DNA from: Cololabis saira
Taxonomy: Eukaryota > Chordata > Actinopteri > Beloniformes > Belonidae
Direction: 5' to 3'
DNA: 64,000 nucleotides
Assembly (NCBI RefSeq): GCF_033807715.1
Contig: NC_084599.1
Coordinates: forward strand, 28,494,125 to 28,558,124
How positions within the stretch are numbered: the first letter of the stretch is position 1; the number at the start of each line of letters is the position of its first letter. Shown in pieces: positions 18,540-29,690 of the stretch. A program made the translations under genes and the position numbers. The notes beneath the pieces are model-generated. The model was not told the DNA's origin. It saw only the letters and a program-made list of their open reading frames with translations, and did no database searches.

Positions 18540-18573
18540 TGGATGGATGGATGGATGGATGGATGGATGGATG
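18540..18573. repeat. (ATGG)n microsatellite
   Basis: About eight tandem ATGG units inside the putative 3' UTR of the left B3GNT gene. Fish retroposon tails often end in this unit, so it may be the trace of an old insertion. Confidence 0.85.
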
Positions 18574-18869
18574 GTTCCACAGGTGGATTGATGCTTCGTG
18601 CAATGTGTTGTGGTGCAAAAGCAAAGACAACCAACAACTGTGCATCCTTCTTGTATTTGTGTGTTGTTTTAGAAATTGTGCTTCTGCTGGCCTGAGTTGC
18701 TGCTTCTCTTGGCCAGACCAGTCATGGAAAGCAACCTTTAACCCTTGCAAGGTCCTGAGGGATAGGCAAAGCCCAAAATGAAGTGAAAAATGACATGGAA
18801 AAGTATACATTTCCCGTAGTTTCCCAAGTTCTTCTGCAAAGTGTAAGTGACCGTTTGGTGCTGTTATCT

Positions 18870-20073
18870 CTATTCTCTCTCACAATTCAGATGAGGGTCA
18901 TGGATTTGTTTCCACAGCAGAAACATCTGAGGTGGAAGGACTCTGTGCACAAGAAGAAGCTCTTTCAAAAAGCAAGCTTCATGATGGGGTAGTTTAATGG
19001 TGAGCAGGTTTATTCCCAGAACTTTCACACCATGATGGAAGGAGGGTGCAAGTCCTGCTTTGGCTAGACACATCCCCATGTAAACGTCATCTATGGGATG
19101 GAAAAGTACATCCCAAGACATTCTGTAAATCACCATTGCAGTGTAGCCAGACAGCAGGAAGCCCCCGCCCCCGCAGTAAGGGGGGTATGACTCTGACTCC
19201 TGTACCTGCACTGGAACATAATACTTGCTGCTTGAAAACCTAATAACCTTCGCATTTGGTATGATGTGACCAGTGAAGAGATGCTTGCTCCCAACATTGT
19301 CTCTGAGACTTTGGAGATACGTAACCATGTTATCTGTGTTTGACAAAACATCGTCGTCACCATTAAGCAGAAAGCGAGCATTCGGACAGTTTCTTTCCAT
19401 CCACTCCAGGAAGAGTATCTGCTTCAAGGTAAGATTGTAAAACGTGTCGCTGAAGTCCCACTGGAGGATGTCACTGTACTCGCGTTGCTCCATCTCAAGC
19501 AGTTTGTTCAATCGTTCCTTCTGAAAACCAGCACCCGAAGTTCCCGAGATGAACACCCTCCGAATCCACACGCCGTTGTGCAACCTCTCTGCAGCCCACG
19601 TTTTGCGCAGCACCTCTCGGCGGTCGTAGTTCCCCGGGGAGCTTTTAACCACCAGCAGGAGGAAGACGTCTCCGGACCGATCAGCGCCTCCACATTTACC
19701 AGGGGTGTCCAGCAGCATGGGGAAATACCGACAGTGGCGGTAGTACAAAAAGTCTTTTAAATGACCAGGAAGAGAGTTGAAGTCTGTGACATTGGTAACA
19801 GACGTGTTTCGGTCACATCTCGGCATGGGACGTCCCGTAGGGCTGAAGGCGGTGCTGAAGGCGGCGCTGAAGGCGGCGCTGGTGGCGGCGCTGAAGGCGG
19901 TGCTGGGTGGAGATGCTGGTGGCGGCGCGCTCCCTGCAGCAACTTCTCTGGCCACACCAAAGTGCAGCCTCAGCACGTTGGATTCTTTAGAGTCTTTATT
20001 TATGCAGATGTAAACAACCATGAGGACAACTGTCACCAAGAGGGTTTGTGGTAAGATGCGTTTTCTTAAAGCC
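18870..20073 (-). CDS. b3gnt3: Beta-1,3-N-acetylglucosaminyltransferase, B3GNT3-type, paralog A (main exon)
   Basis: Golgi type II membrane enzyme transferring GlcNAc in beta-1,3 linkage to galactose or core-1 O-glycans (GT31 family). A transmembrane stretch (ILPQTLLVTVVLMVVYICI) follows the acceptor. Next comes an Ala/Ser/Pro-rich stem, then FLYYRHCRYFPMLLDTPGKC, VFLLLVVKSSPGNYDRREVL, the metal-binding FLLNGDDDV, YPPYCGGGGFLLSG and IDDVYMGMCLAKAGL, ending LNCERE. The YRHC and DNMV contexts match human B3GNT3 best. Translation is shown only from a TTCTTGCAG acceptor at 20077-20074: no methionine lies between it and the membrane segment, so the start is in an upstream exon I could not place, and reading further 5' enters intron. 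Oddities: after DDDV the paralog's FAHTDN is LSNTDN here; the stem is built from ~12-15-bp repeats. The core is almost identical to paralog B. Confidence 0.88.
19838..19920. repeat. Coding minisatellite in the B3GNT stem
   Basis: GCGCTGAAGGCG-type units (12-15 bp with small changes) repeat about five times. On the - strand they encode Ala-Phe-Ser-Ala-Ala / Ala-Phe-Ser-Thr-Ala units between the membrane anchor and the catalytic domain. The other paralog has no such repeat. Confidence 0.8.
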
Positions 20074-20166
20074 CTGCAAGAAAATAAGAAGTATACATCA
20101 CATATGATTATTTTGATATATAGAATGTATAGAATAAAATAAATTAAATTTTTGAATATCAGATTT

Positions 20167-21458
20167 AAAGCGACACTACGTAACTTTTCCACCTTAATAT
20201 CATATTTCCAGAGTCATTGTGATGGTACATCAACTTCCAACAGGTTTAATGACACCTCTGTCATGGTCTGAGGGAGTCTGTATCACCTTCACTGGCACTA
20301 TGTAACTTTGAGGAGCATGGTAGGAACCCTGCCACACTAAAAAACTACAAATCGTTACGACTTTGACTGCTTTACGGCATACGTCACTTCCCCCTCCTTC
20401 CCGATTCGCAGTCGAGACGAAAATGGGCGGGGCTTGGAGCTCAGAGCTCCGCAGAACCTGTTGCTGCGTTGTGGCTGCAGCAGCTCCACACAACAGACGT
20501 GGGGAAAAGATCCTAATGGTTTAACTTTTCAACAGTTTCCTGCTCGGAGGCAGAACCACGCAGGCCAAGTATCTGATATAACAAAGTAAAAGAGTGAAGG
20601 AGTCGTCGGCTCGCTTTGGATCGCGGCTGTAACGACCAAACACCTTCCACAAGCCTGAATTATGGTTCTGCGTTAAATCGACGCAGACCTACGGCGTAGG
20701 GTACGTGGTGACGCGCAATATACGGTGCGTGTCGCCGCGTACCCTACGCCGTAGGCTCTGCGTCGATTTAACGCAGAACCATAACTCAGCCTTAAACCAC
20801 AAACACTCACACAGACGGGCGTCGGATCAAAACACGGGTTTTATTCCCCACTTCGCCAGCTAAACGCAGTTACTGGCCAGCTCTCTGCGGTGCAATTAAC
20901 CCCAATCTTCAGATAAAACTAGTTTGTTGAGGAAAAAATATTAACTCTTATTTGTAGCTGCAGAGGAAAAAAATAATCTCACGAGGAAAACAAAAATAAT
21001 CACGCATCGGAGCCTCTTCACCATAATATAGCAGTCAAAAAAAAAGAAAAGAGAAGTAAGAGGGATACAAAACATGTACTGTATGTTGTACTATTATACT
21101 AATTTATTGAAACACATGGCTCTTCAGTAGTGATTTCATATGGATCCAGACCGTTAATAATCATTATTTTCTCCATATACCGCTCCCTGGCTTCCTTGTT
21201 TAAGGTATCCCGGTAAATTCCAGTTCCTTTCCAGCAGTTTAACATCTTTTTTTTGCGTTCAGTCTGTTCACTTGGTGAAACAGAAAAGCGTCCCGTGTCC
21301 TCTCATCAAAACAAATGCAGCGACGGGGACAGGAGTTTTCCGGCAGTACGCGCTGGTGCTCATGGGAAACGTAGTGTTCTTTCTTGTAAAACACTACCGC
21401 TTTGGTCCAAAAGATGCCGCCAAACTCAGAAAAGCTGAAAGTTACGTTGTGCTGCTTT
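20167..21458. mobile_element. Non-autonomous DNA transposon with AAAGC...ACGTAACTTT termini
   Basis: The left end AAAGCGACACTACGTAACTT and the right end, read on the other strand, AAAGCAGCACAACGTAACTT form imperfect inverted repeats. No transposase frame. It sits immediately upstream of the main exon of the left B3GNT gene, in its presumed first intron. A near-perfect palindrome (20655-20796) is nested inside. Confidence 0.65.
20655..20796. repeat. Palindromic CCTACGCCGTAGG repeat, full palindrome
   Basis: An arm starting TTATGGTTCTGCGTTAAATC and its reverse complement GATTTAACGCAGAACCATAA enclose a short unpaired centre. Each arm also holds a CCTACGGCGTAGG/CCTACGCCGTAGG self-complementary core. 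This is the most complete copy of the repeat in the window and could form a stem of about 55-60 bp. Confidence 0.85.
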
Positions 21459-21459
21459 A

Positions 21460-22386
21460 AGTCATTTCAGTTGACGTTTCCGTTTCTTATGTTCAGGTCA
21501 TGAGGTGTAAGCACAAGTAACGTTTTAGTTACTTTAAAAAAAAACATTATTTTAAATGCTCCCATTAATGCCCCATTGCCCCTCTAGCCTTCATTCCAGC
21601 ATGGTACTGTATGGATTTGCATTGTGCACCGTGTTCTGCATTCTGATTGGCTAAACAGTCTTCCCGCTTCTTCACTTCCTGTATCAATAACGTTGGTCGC
21701 TTAGAGGCCATAAGCAACAATGCTGAGAATGGCCAATGAGCTTCAGCTAGCAGCTCAAGAACGGGACCCTTTGATGAATCGTTCGTTACAGTTCTAGGAT
21801 ATAATCGATGGTGGCATGTCGGTTTATAAGAATCTTTTTGCCCAGAAGGAAAAAGAGCGACAACAACTACCTGTTATGTTGTTCTCTCGAAAAAACACAC
21901 CTGTGGGCTTTAGAAGACAAAGACGCTACAGAGCGAATCAGGATGCAGCGGCATCAGAAGAGCAGTGAAATACGTAGGAGGCGGTGCTGATTTCCGCACT
22001 TTGAAGCCTTGTTGTGGAAAAGGCTAGAGCTGCGCGAGTTTCTCACTCTCACGCAGTGCCACTCGGTCTCTGCATGCTCAGACGCTCTCAGCCAATCAGG
22101 AGCAAGCAACAGCACATGAGGCGCCTGCTCGTCACACACGCAGCCAGACAGCTGTAGAGGCAGAACGCAACGAGTGCAGTACCAGTGTTAGCTGTTTCTG
22201 TGGACTGCAATGTTATGTGTGTATCAAACGTAAGTAAATATTGATTGCATGAGAGAGTTGCATTTATTACTTTACGTTGTGTTCATGAGGTGTAGTCTGT
22301 AGTTACTGTAGCTTAGTTAGTCATGGGTCATGTCCAATTGAGTTAGCTGTTAAAGGAGCACAGCAATGTTTACAACACTGTTTATT
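21460..22386. other. Unassigned stretch with promoter-like segment
   Basis: GC-richer sequence at about 22030-22235 has an AGCCAATCAGG box and ends with a good splice-donor match (AAACGTAAGT near 22227). No protein was recognised and no + strand gene follows. It may belong to a repeat. Confidence 0.25.
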
Positions 22387-23839
22387 AGGGCCCGAGCACT
22401 TACAGTGCGAAGGCCCTATTCTATCTGTAGGAGTTCTCGTTGTTTTTCTCGTTTTTATTTTTCCGATGAAATGAGGGCCTTTTTGCCCCCCTAAACGTGC
22501 CCCAAAAGTCATCAAATTTTGCACGCAAGCCAGGCCTGGCGAATAATTTGATATTTAATGGTTTGCATTAATGGGCGTGTCCTAATGGCTCAACAGCGCC
22601 CCCTAGAAAACTTTGTGCCTCAAGCCCCACAATACGGTTTGACGTACATGCACGAAAATCGGTACACACCTGTATCATGTCGCAACTTAAAGAAAAGTCT
22701 CTTGGCGCCATGGCCGAGACCGAAAAGGAAGTCGGCATCTAGATCCTGCGACGACGCGCATTACTTTTCTCAGTCAAAAGCGTTACCATGGCGACGATAT
22801 ACGCCAAAAAGCATAATACTTAATAATAATTAATTTAGAAATAATATCTCCACGTTGCGAAACTCGCCTTCTCTTGGCTCGCCATGACTGGTAATGTTTT
22901 ATGAATGCACACACACTCGCCCACTACGTTTCCTCTGGTCTGGACACTTCACTGGCCAGAAATAACCGTTTGGTAACAGTAATTGAGTTACTGAATTTAA
23001 AAAGTAATGCGTTAGAGTATTAGTTACCGCCAAAACTAACTGCGTTACTGTAACGCGTTACTAAATAACGCGTTAGTCCCAACACTGCACATTATGGGCC
23101 AAATCCACAAAAGGATTGCGCGGCTTTTGCGGCCGCTAAACCGGTGCAAATGAGACAAAAAGAGAGCGTCTAATTCACAAAGCACCCGCAAAGCGCGAAT
23201 TGCACCAAAAACTGCGCTGCCAAGCAAATAGTGTCATGGTGCGCCTGTGCCATTTGCATGCATGTAAATTAGGTAATATCCATACATTCGGCGCAAAATT
23301 GCCCCCTTTCTATGCAAATAAGCTTCATTGCAAAAACCGTCTAATTCACAAAGGCCAGCGCTATTTGCCACACGCAAAAATAGTGGAGCAAATACCGTCT
23401 TTTCGAAGCGTGTATTAACTGCGCGCAAACTCACTCCTCACTCCCCGTCTGTGTCTGTTTCTCTCTCTCTTCAATATCATTCAAGCCTGTGTGATACTGA
23501 ATGATATTAAAGGTGAAATCTACAGTCAGACATGACTGTAGACAGTCAGATCAAGTGGGGTTGTGGACTTATCTCAGATTTAAAAATAAAAATAACTGGA
23601 CGGAGCTCAGGATTCATCCATACAGTAAGGGGCTGCTTTATTACAAACAATTCCACCATATAAACATATAAATCTAGAATGTGTGTGTTTAACAGCTGAC
23701 CTGTTAATGTGTGTAGCAAAACACAGAACATGAATTACCGGTAGATCCTGATCTGAAGTTACCAGTGCTGTGCCTTGTGCGTAAATGCGCACAGTTTCTT
23801 AACATTTGACATTTCATTAGCTTATGTCACACATTCTGG

Positions 23840-24062
23840 ATTCATTAAAAATCAACTGAAATATTGCAAGTCTTTTATTATTTTAATATTGCTGATCATG
23901 GCTTACAGCTTAAGAAAACTCAAATATCCTATCTCAAAAAATTAGTTATTATTCTGGGAATCTTAATCTTAAACTGTAAGCCATAATCAGCAATATTAAA
24001 ATATTAAAAGGCTTGCAATATTTCAGTTGATTTGTAATGAATCCAGAATGTATGACATAAAA
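23840..24062. mobile_element. Palindromic mini-transposon
   Basis: Arms are near reverse complements: ATTCTGGATTCATTAAAAATC...TTTTAATATTGCTGATCATG pairs with the stretch ending GATTTGTAATGAATCCAGAAT. It could fold into one long hairpin. Typical of a Tc1/mariner-derived foldback mini-element. Confidence 0.75.
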
Positions 24063-24738
24063 TAACTACAAATGCAAGTCAGAACAACATGATGGATTTC
24101 ACTAGGTATTATCTTTCCCAACACTTGTATACCCCCCCCCCATATCTTGAAATGTGATGTCCCAGCGTCCGTGACGACGGTGGTCGCTATCAATCACGTT
24201 TTTAGCGCTCTTTGCAGTGTTACTAATTTACAAACTTACAAAAATGAAAAGAAAGCAGGCAACCCCGCAATTGTTTTTCAAAGAAAGAAGGCAAGTGATG
24301 AGTCCAATGTTGCCCCAGTCAGGCTATTAACGAGGCTGTTAGCCACTGATGGATTCATTATGCAAGTTCATCTTAAGGTAAGATATCAAATCACCCTACC
24401 CTCTTATAAATCTGTTTAAGGGAAATATTTGACTTTTTTTACCTTCTTTCTCTCTTCTGCTCCCTCCCTCTCCTTTTTGCATTTGGACTTTAACTTTTTT
24501 AAGTTAAACTGGGATGTCCACGTGATACTGTTGCACTGACATAGTGGATGAAGTGAACAGAATAAGTTAAATGGCGTTTGTCAGATACGCTTTTTCTGCC
24601 CTTTAACTCTGCCGCAAAAGAATTTGTCGTCAACTGACGACAAATTCTTCCTGGATATTGTCACATATTGATATGATGTTATAGTTATTTATTTTTTTGC
24701 ACAGTATCTTCCTTACATTTTTCTAACTCCGCTATTAC

Positions 24739-25082
24739 TTAAAGGAGCATGAGGCTCCTTTTAAGAAATTAGACTCTCTAGCGCCACCCTTCGCCAAGAC
24801 GGCCGTCGGGGGTACTGAAGCCAACAGTGAACGGGAGAACGGGGAGAATGCGCATGCAGCGTCATGTGATGTCACATCCGCAGGACAGCGCGGGAAATTC
24901 GGCCTCCGAATTGCAGCACATTTTGCAGCACACAGCCTGTTCAAAGCAAACGGAGAGATACACTAGAGGGCTCATTCGTTTTGATTTGGAACGCTTCATC
25001 TGACATTATTACTAGAAAACTTAAAACGTACACAAATTTTTTTTCATAAATCCTGCCTCAATCCTGCCTCAAGCTCCTTTAA
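24739..25082. mobile_element. Short non-autonomous DNA transposon (TTAAAGGAGC termini)
   Basis: CTTAAAGGAGCATGAGG at the left and CCTCAAGCTCCTTTAACG at the right are imperfect inverted repeats. No reading frame of note. Nested in the 3.6-kb element. Confidence 0.6.
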
Positions 25083-25844
25083 CGTTCTTTATGTTGTTAC
25101 TGTGGATCAGTGAGTAGTCCTTTGAACAAAAGGGTAGTGGATCAATCTCCAGTCTTGTCACGCATCAGGTTTTTTTGGGAAGGAGGATTTGCTCAAATTG
25201 TGAAATGCAAGTGCAAGACAATTCATCATTGTACTTTTTTTCTTTTTATTAATGACTTTCCAAGCAATAACATGCTGTCCTTCTTAAGGGTAATTTTCAT
25301 AAAGCATCCCAATTAATATTACTGGCATCATTATGAGCCTACTACATGCCACTGCATTTTTTTTTTCAATATATGAAGAAGAATGGAAATTGACCCGCTT
25401 GTCTGCATGATAAGGTATTCAATCTCTCCTTTCAGATATATAGACTAAATATATACGTACATGCCGGTATAAATGGGGGAGGTTGTGCCATAAAGCAATT
25501 TCACAAAAAAAACTTCTGCTTACAACCTCAAATAGTCGAAAGTGAAAGGGAAAGAGGAAGGGGAAATAAAGAAAGAAAGAAACTTTCTGGTCGCTCATGA
25601 ATTCTTTTCTGGTAACAGTAAACGTCTGTAATATTCTTGGCTTTCAAAATCTCTTGGTTTTCATATTAATGATGACTTCAATATTCTGGCTCTGTTACCA
25701 TAAATAAAATTGAATTGAGTTCAAAGAAAAAATAAGAGCTGTTATTATTAATATAATTAGGCTACCATCTTAATAAGACATAACAAACAGAGATTTCCTG
25801 AAATCTTAAACGGTTTCTAATGAAAATGTTAGAGTAGTAATAGA

Positions 25845-25954
<110 letters not shown>

Positions 25955-26000
25955 CACCACAAATACAATAGGGTCCTCGCACCTTCAGTGCTCGGGCCCT

Positions 26001-26423
26001 AAATATGTTAAAGTTACAGTATAGCCCCACCATATCTCTACACGTGTATTTATTCAGCAATCCTTACCTATTCATGATGTTACAAGCAGATGACATCTCA
26101 CTGAAGAATTGTAAGTCTCTACTGTAGAGTCACTACACCTGGAAAGGCTGTGGAAGCTGAACTGGTTGAGAAAAGCTGCTCAACCAGGGAGAGATAACAG
26201 TCCAGCCAATCAGGTTGGTCCTGTGCGTGATTGTTATTTGTGAAATCCCGATTGGACAAATCCATGGCCTATCAGAAAAGTAGCAGTGGCCCCTTTTTTT
26301 CTTTGCAAGTGTTTTGCAAATTGTTATACAAATTGTTTAAAAACTGTACCCCGAAATTGTTGCTGTAACAAGGTTTTGATGCCAGAGGGCGCCAAAGACC
26401 AGAGGAACAAGAGGAAAACTCTT
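26001..26423. other. Unassigned stretch
   Basis: Nothing recognised. A GCCAGAGGGCGCC site at about 26382 only half-matches the CTCF consensus. Confidence 0.35.
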
Positions 26424-27106
26424 GTTACAGTTTTTTTCGATTGCTTACACACTAAAATTAAAAGTAGTACACTATTAGCAAAACCTTACACTCAAGAAGC
26501 AAAATATCAGCCCATAATTGCACAACTATAAGCACATTGTCAACCTCACACTTGTTGCAAAACTCTACACAGTGATTTTCAAAACACTAAACACACTAAA
26601 CGTACATAACACACAAAAATCTATCATGAAGTCACTTCCTTGCAATACCAAAGCACTGACTGTCAAATTAGCACCCCGTCCAACCAGTTGGTTCAACACA
26701 GTCATCAGGTGTGCAAACACTCGTTGGCTTTATTGTAAACACATCAATCAGGTGTATCTGCGCTATAAAAAGCAGCAAGTGAGTTCATTGGTCTTCAAGC
26801 ACAATGGAAAGAGTCAGAGAAAGACTAAGACGAGAAGAACAAGGAGGAGGACGAGGAGTAGGAGGAAGGGGAGGAAGAGGAATCAACAGAGGAGGAGGCC
26901 ATGCTGGAGGTAGAGGTAGAGGAAGAGGAAGACAAGAAGGTGCTCAAAGAGGACCGAATCTGACAAATGAGATCCACGCAAAACTGGTTGACCACGTTGT
27001 CAACCACGGCCTGACGCTGAGGGGCTGGACTGCGAGTACAGCCAAATCTAAGCCAATATACAGTGGCAAGGGTGATACAGTAATAACGACATTTTGGAAA
27101 AACTAA
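26424..27106 (+). pseudogene. IS630/Tc1-type transposon, truncated copy with transposase N-terminus
   Basis: The left end TTACAGTTTTTTTCGATTGC matches the terminal repeat of the array at 27737-31980. The frame from 26804 encodes an Arg/Gly-rich leader (RREEQGGGRGVGGRGGRG) followed by LTNEIHAKLVDHVVNHGLTL, which I recognise as the N-terminal DNA-binding part of an IS630/Tc1-like fish transposase. Similarity ends near TLRGWTAS and the DDE domain is missing. Orientation is opposite to the array. Confidence 0.65.
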
Positions 27107-27274
27107 AATGTAATTAAGATGTTGCTATCAGGCACCATTTGACACTTTATTTCTTATTAAAGTTAACTGTTTTAGATCGATATGCCACATTGTAATGACA
27201 TATCGGAGGAACACAAACAACGGTTGAGGGTTAAAGCACTTTGTTGTTTATTGGCGTTGTGCCCACAGCTTGTC

Positions 27275-27527
27275 CATCCATCCATCCATTATCTATACCC
27301 GCTTTATCCTTTGCAGGGTCACGGGGGTCTGCTGGAGCCTATCCCAGCTATTTTGAGGCGAGAGGCCGGGGTTACACCCTGGACAGGTCGCCAGTCCATC
27401 GCAGGGCCACATATATACAAACAACCATGCACACTCACACTCACACCTACGGGCAATTTAGAATGATCAATTTACCTAGCATGCATGTTTTTGGACTGTG
27501 GGAGGAAACCGGAGTACCCGGAGGGAA
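27275..27527 (-). mobile_element. 5'-truncated retroposon with 13-bp target duplication
   Basis: On the - strand the sequence runs from the GGAGTTTGC-less 3' half of a common fish repeat (TTTGGACTGTGGGAGGAAAC on +) to a (GGAT)n tail. It is flanked by CCCACAGCTTGTC at 27262-27274 and 27528-27540, a perfect 13-bp duplication. No coding part remains. Confidence 0.85.
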
Positions 27528-27540
27528 CCCACAGCTTGTC

Positions 27541-27736
27541 TGTGTGCACAATGACAATAATGAATCTTGACGTTGTGACATCTATGGTTGCCACCCTTCA
27601 GAAATAGAAATAACACCCCGATTTCAGCAGCGCAGGTGCCAAAAAAAGGGACATCCCCAAAACTTCTAAACTGCATAGACTTCATTTATTTTATATGAAA
27701 AAACAAAATGCGTTGATTTAACGTTTAAAGTGCCTT
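27541..27736. other. Spacer between retroposon and tandem array
   Basis: No recognised feature. Confidence 0.4.
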
Positions 27737-28713
27737 ACAGTTTTTTCTGAAGGCTTAAGCACATTTTTTGCAACATTGGCTATATTTGCTAAACTCTACA
27801 CACAAATGAGAAAACCTTTCACCAAATTATCAAAACGTTATAGTTCTCTTGCAAAATCAAACACAGTTTGATTAACTCTACACACCTTAGTAAAAATGGT
27901 GTTTTCATATCAGACAGTAAACACATGCCATCATTTACTAAGCACATAATGTGCCAACTACACACTAATGGTATGAATACAAAACCCATCTGGCTTTTTT
28001 CTTTTTCTGTGCACAAGGTAGGCTAGGTCAGTTTGAGGTCATACTTTTGTCATAGTTCTGTAAACACACAGGGATCCAAACTTCAAGTATTGGTGTTTAT
28101 TCACACTCGTCAAAACAAAGACACAGCACAGAACACAAAATAATACATTCACAAAAAAAAGACAATCAGCCTACATCATGCCGTCTCTCTGGGTCCAGCC
28201 ACAAAATCTCATCCACATCACATGCGATGTCCTCCAGTCCAAGGCACCGGGGAAAATACCTCCTTGCATGCCGTATCCAGGCCTGACATGATGCCTGATG
28301 CCAATCGGATTTACTGTAAGAATGGAGAGTATGGGGGGAGGTTGAGTGCCATGAAGAGTGGGTGATCAGTAAACCAGTTGCGGACCAAAGCAGCCCTATG
28401 GAAACTAACATTGTCCCATATGATGACATATCGGGTCTGCTCTGGCCCTTCTTCTTCCCCCTCCTCGTCCTCCTCTTGCTCCTCCTTGTCCTCTTCCTCT
28501 AACTTCCTCTAAACCTCTCGCTTCTTCACCTCCACGTCCTCTTCCTCCAACTCTTTCATCTCCACGTCCTCTTCCTCGGCCTCCTCTGATTCTTACTCTT
28601 CTTCCTCCTTCCATTGTACTCCACACAGACAGCTTACCTGTGGCTTATTTATAGCCTAAGCGTCTTTGAGTGCCCAGAAAAGCGCTATATAAATAAAATG
28701 TATTATTATTATT
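27737..28713 (-). repeat. 977-bp tandem array, unit 1
   Basis: The unit starts ACAGTTTTTTCTGAAGG, an IS630/Tc1 terminal repeat. On the - strand it carries an Arg/Gly-rich leader frame (28626-28405). Next come VIIWDNVSFHRAALV and LNLPPYSPFLQ followed by a stop, then QAWIRHARRYFPRCLG...DVDEIL in another frame, the transposase C-terminus. The middle of the transposase is missing, so the unit encodes no active enzyme. Its first ~50 bases differ from units 2-4 at several positions; the encoded frames beyond are the same. Confidence 0.85.
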
Positions 28714-29690
28714 ACAGTTTTTTCTGAATCCTTAAGTACATTTTTTGCAACATTGGCTATTTTTGCTAAACTCTACACACAAATGAGAAAACCTTTCACC
28801 AAATTATCAAAACGTTATAGTTCTCTTGCAAAATCAAACACAGTTTGATTAACTCTACACACCTTAGTAAAAATGGTGTTTTCATATCAGACAGTAAACA
28901 CATGCCATCATTTACTAAGCACATAATGTGCCAACTACACACTAATGGTATGAATACAAAACCCATCTGGCTTTTTTCTTTTTCTGTGCACAAGGTAGGC
29001 TAGGTCAGTTTGAGGTCATACTTTTGTCATAGTTCTGTAAACACACAGGGATCCAAACTTCAAGTATTGGTGTTTATTCACACTCGTCAAAACAAAGACA
29101 CAGCACAGAACACAAAATAATACATTCACAAAAAAAAGACAATCAGCCTACATCATGCCGTCTCTCTGGGTCCAGCCACAAAATCTCATCCACATCACAT
29201 GCGATGTCCTCCAGTCCAAGGCACCGGGGAAAATACCTCCTTGCATGCCGTATCCAGGCCTGACATGATGCCTGATGCCAATCGGATTTACTGTAAGAAT
29301 GGAGAGTATGGGGGGAGGTTGAGTGCCATGAAGAGTGGGTGATCAGTAAACCAGTTGCGGACCAAAGCAGCCCTATGGAAACTAACATTGTCCCATATGA
29401 TGACATATCGGGTCTGCTCTGGCCCTTCTTCTTCCCCCTCCTCGTCCTCCTCTTGCTCCTCCTTGTCCTCTTCCTCTAACTTCCTCTAAACCTCTCGCTT
29501 CTTCACCTCCACGTCCTCTTCCTCCAACTCTTTCATCTCCACGTCCTCTTCCTCGGCCTCCTCTGATTCTTACTCTTCTTCCTCCTTCCATTGTACTCCA
29601 CACAGACAGCTTACCTGTGGCTTATTTATAGCCTAAGCGTCTTTGAGTGCCCAGAAAAGCGCTATATAAATAAAATGTATTATTATTATT
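28714..29690 (-). repeat. 977-bp tandem array, unit 2
   Basis: Same content as unit 1; the three - strand frames are translated identically. The start reads CTGAATCCTTAAGTAC, where unit 1 has CTGAAGGCTTAAGCAC. The unit ends with a retroposon-like tail (GAGTGCCCAGAAAAGCGCTA, AATAAAATG, then TAT repeats) fused to the transposon 5' region. Confidence 0.9.

Noticed and set aside
26378..26392. CTCF site GCCAGAGGGCGCC
   Set aside because: Only the 3' half of the consensus matches.
26825..27007. Ser-rich - strand frame
   Set aside because: It is the complement of the Arg/Gly-rich transposase leader.
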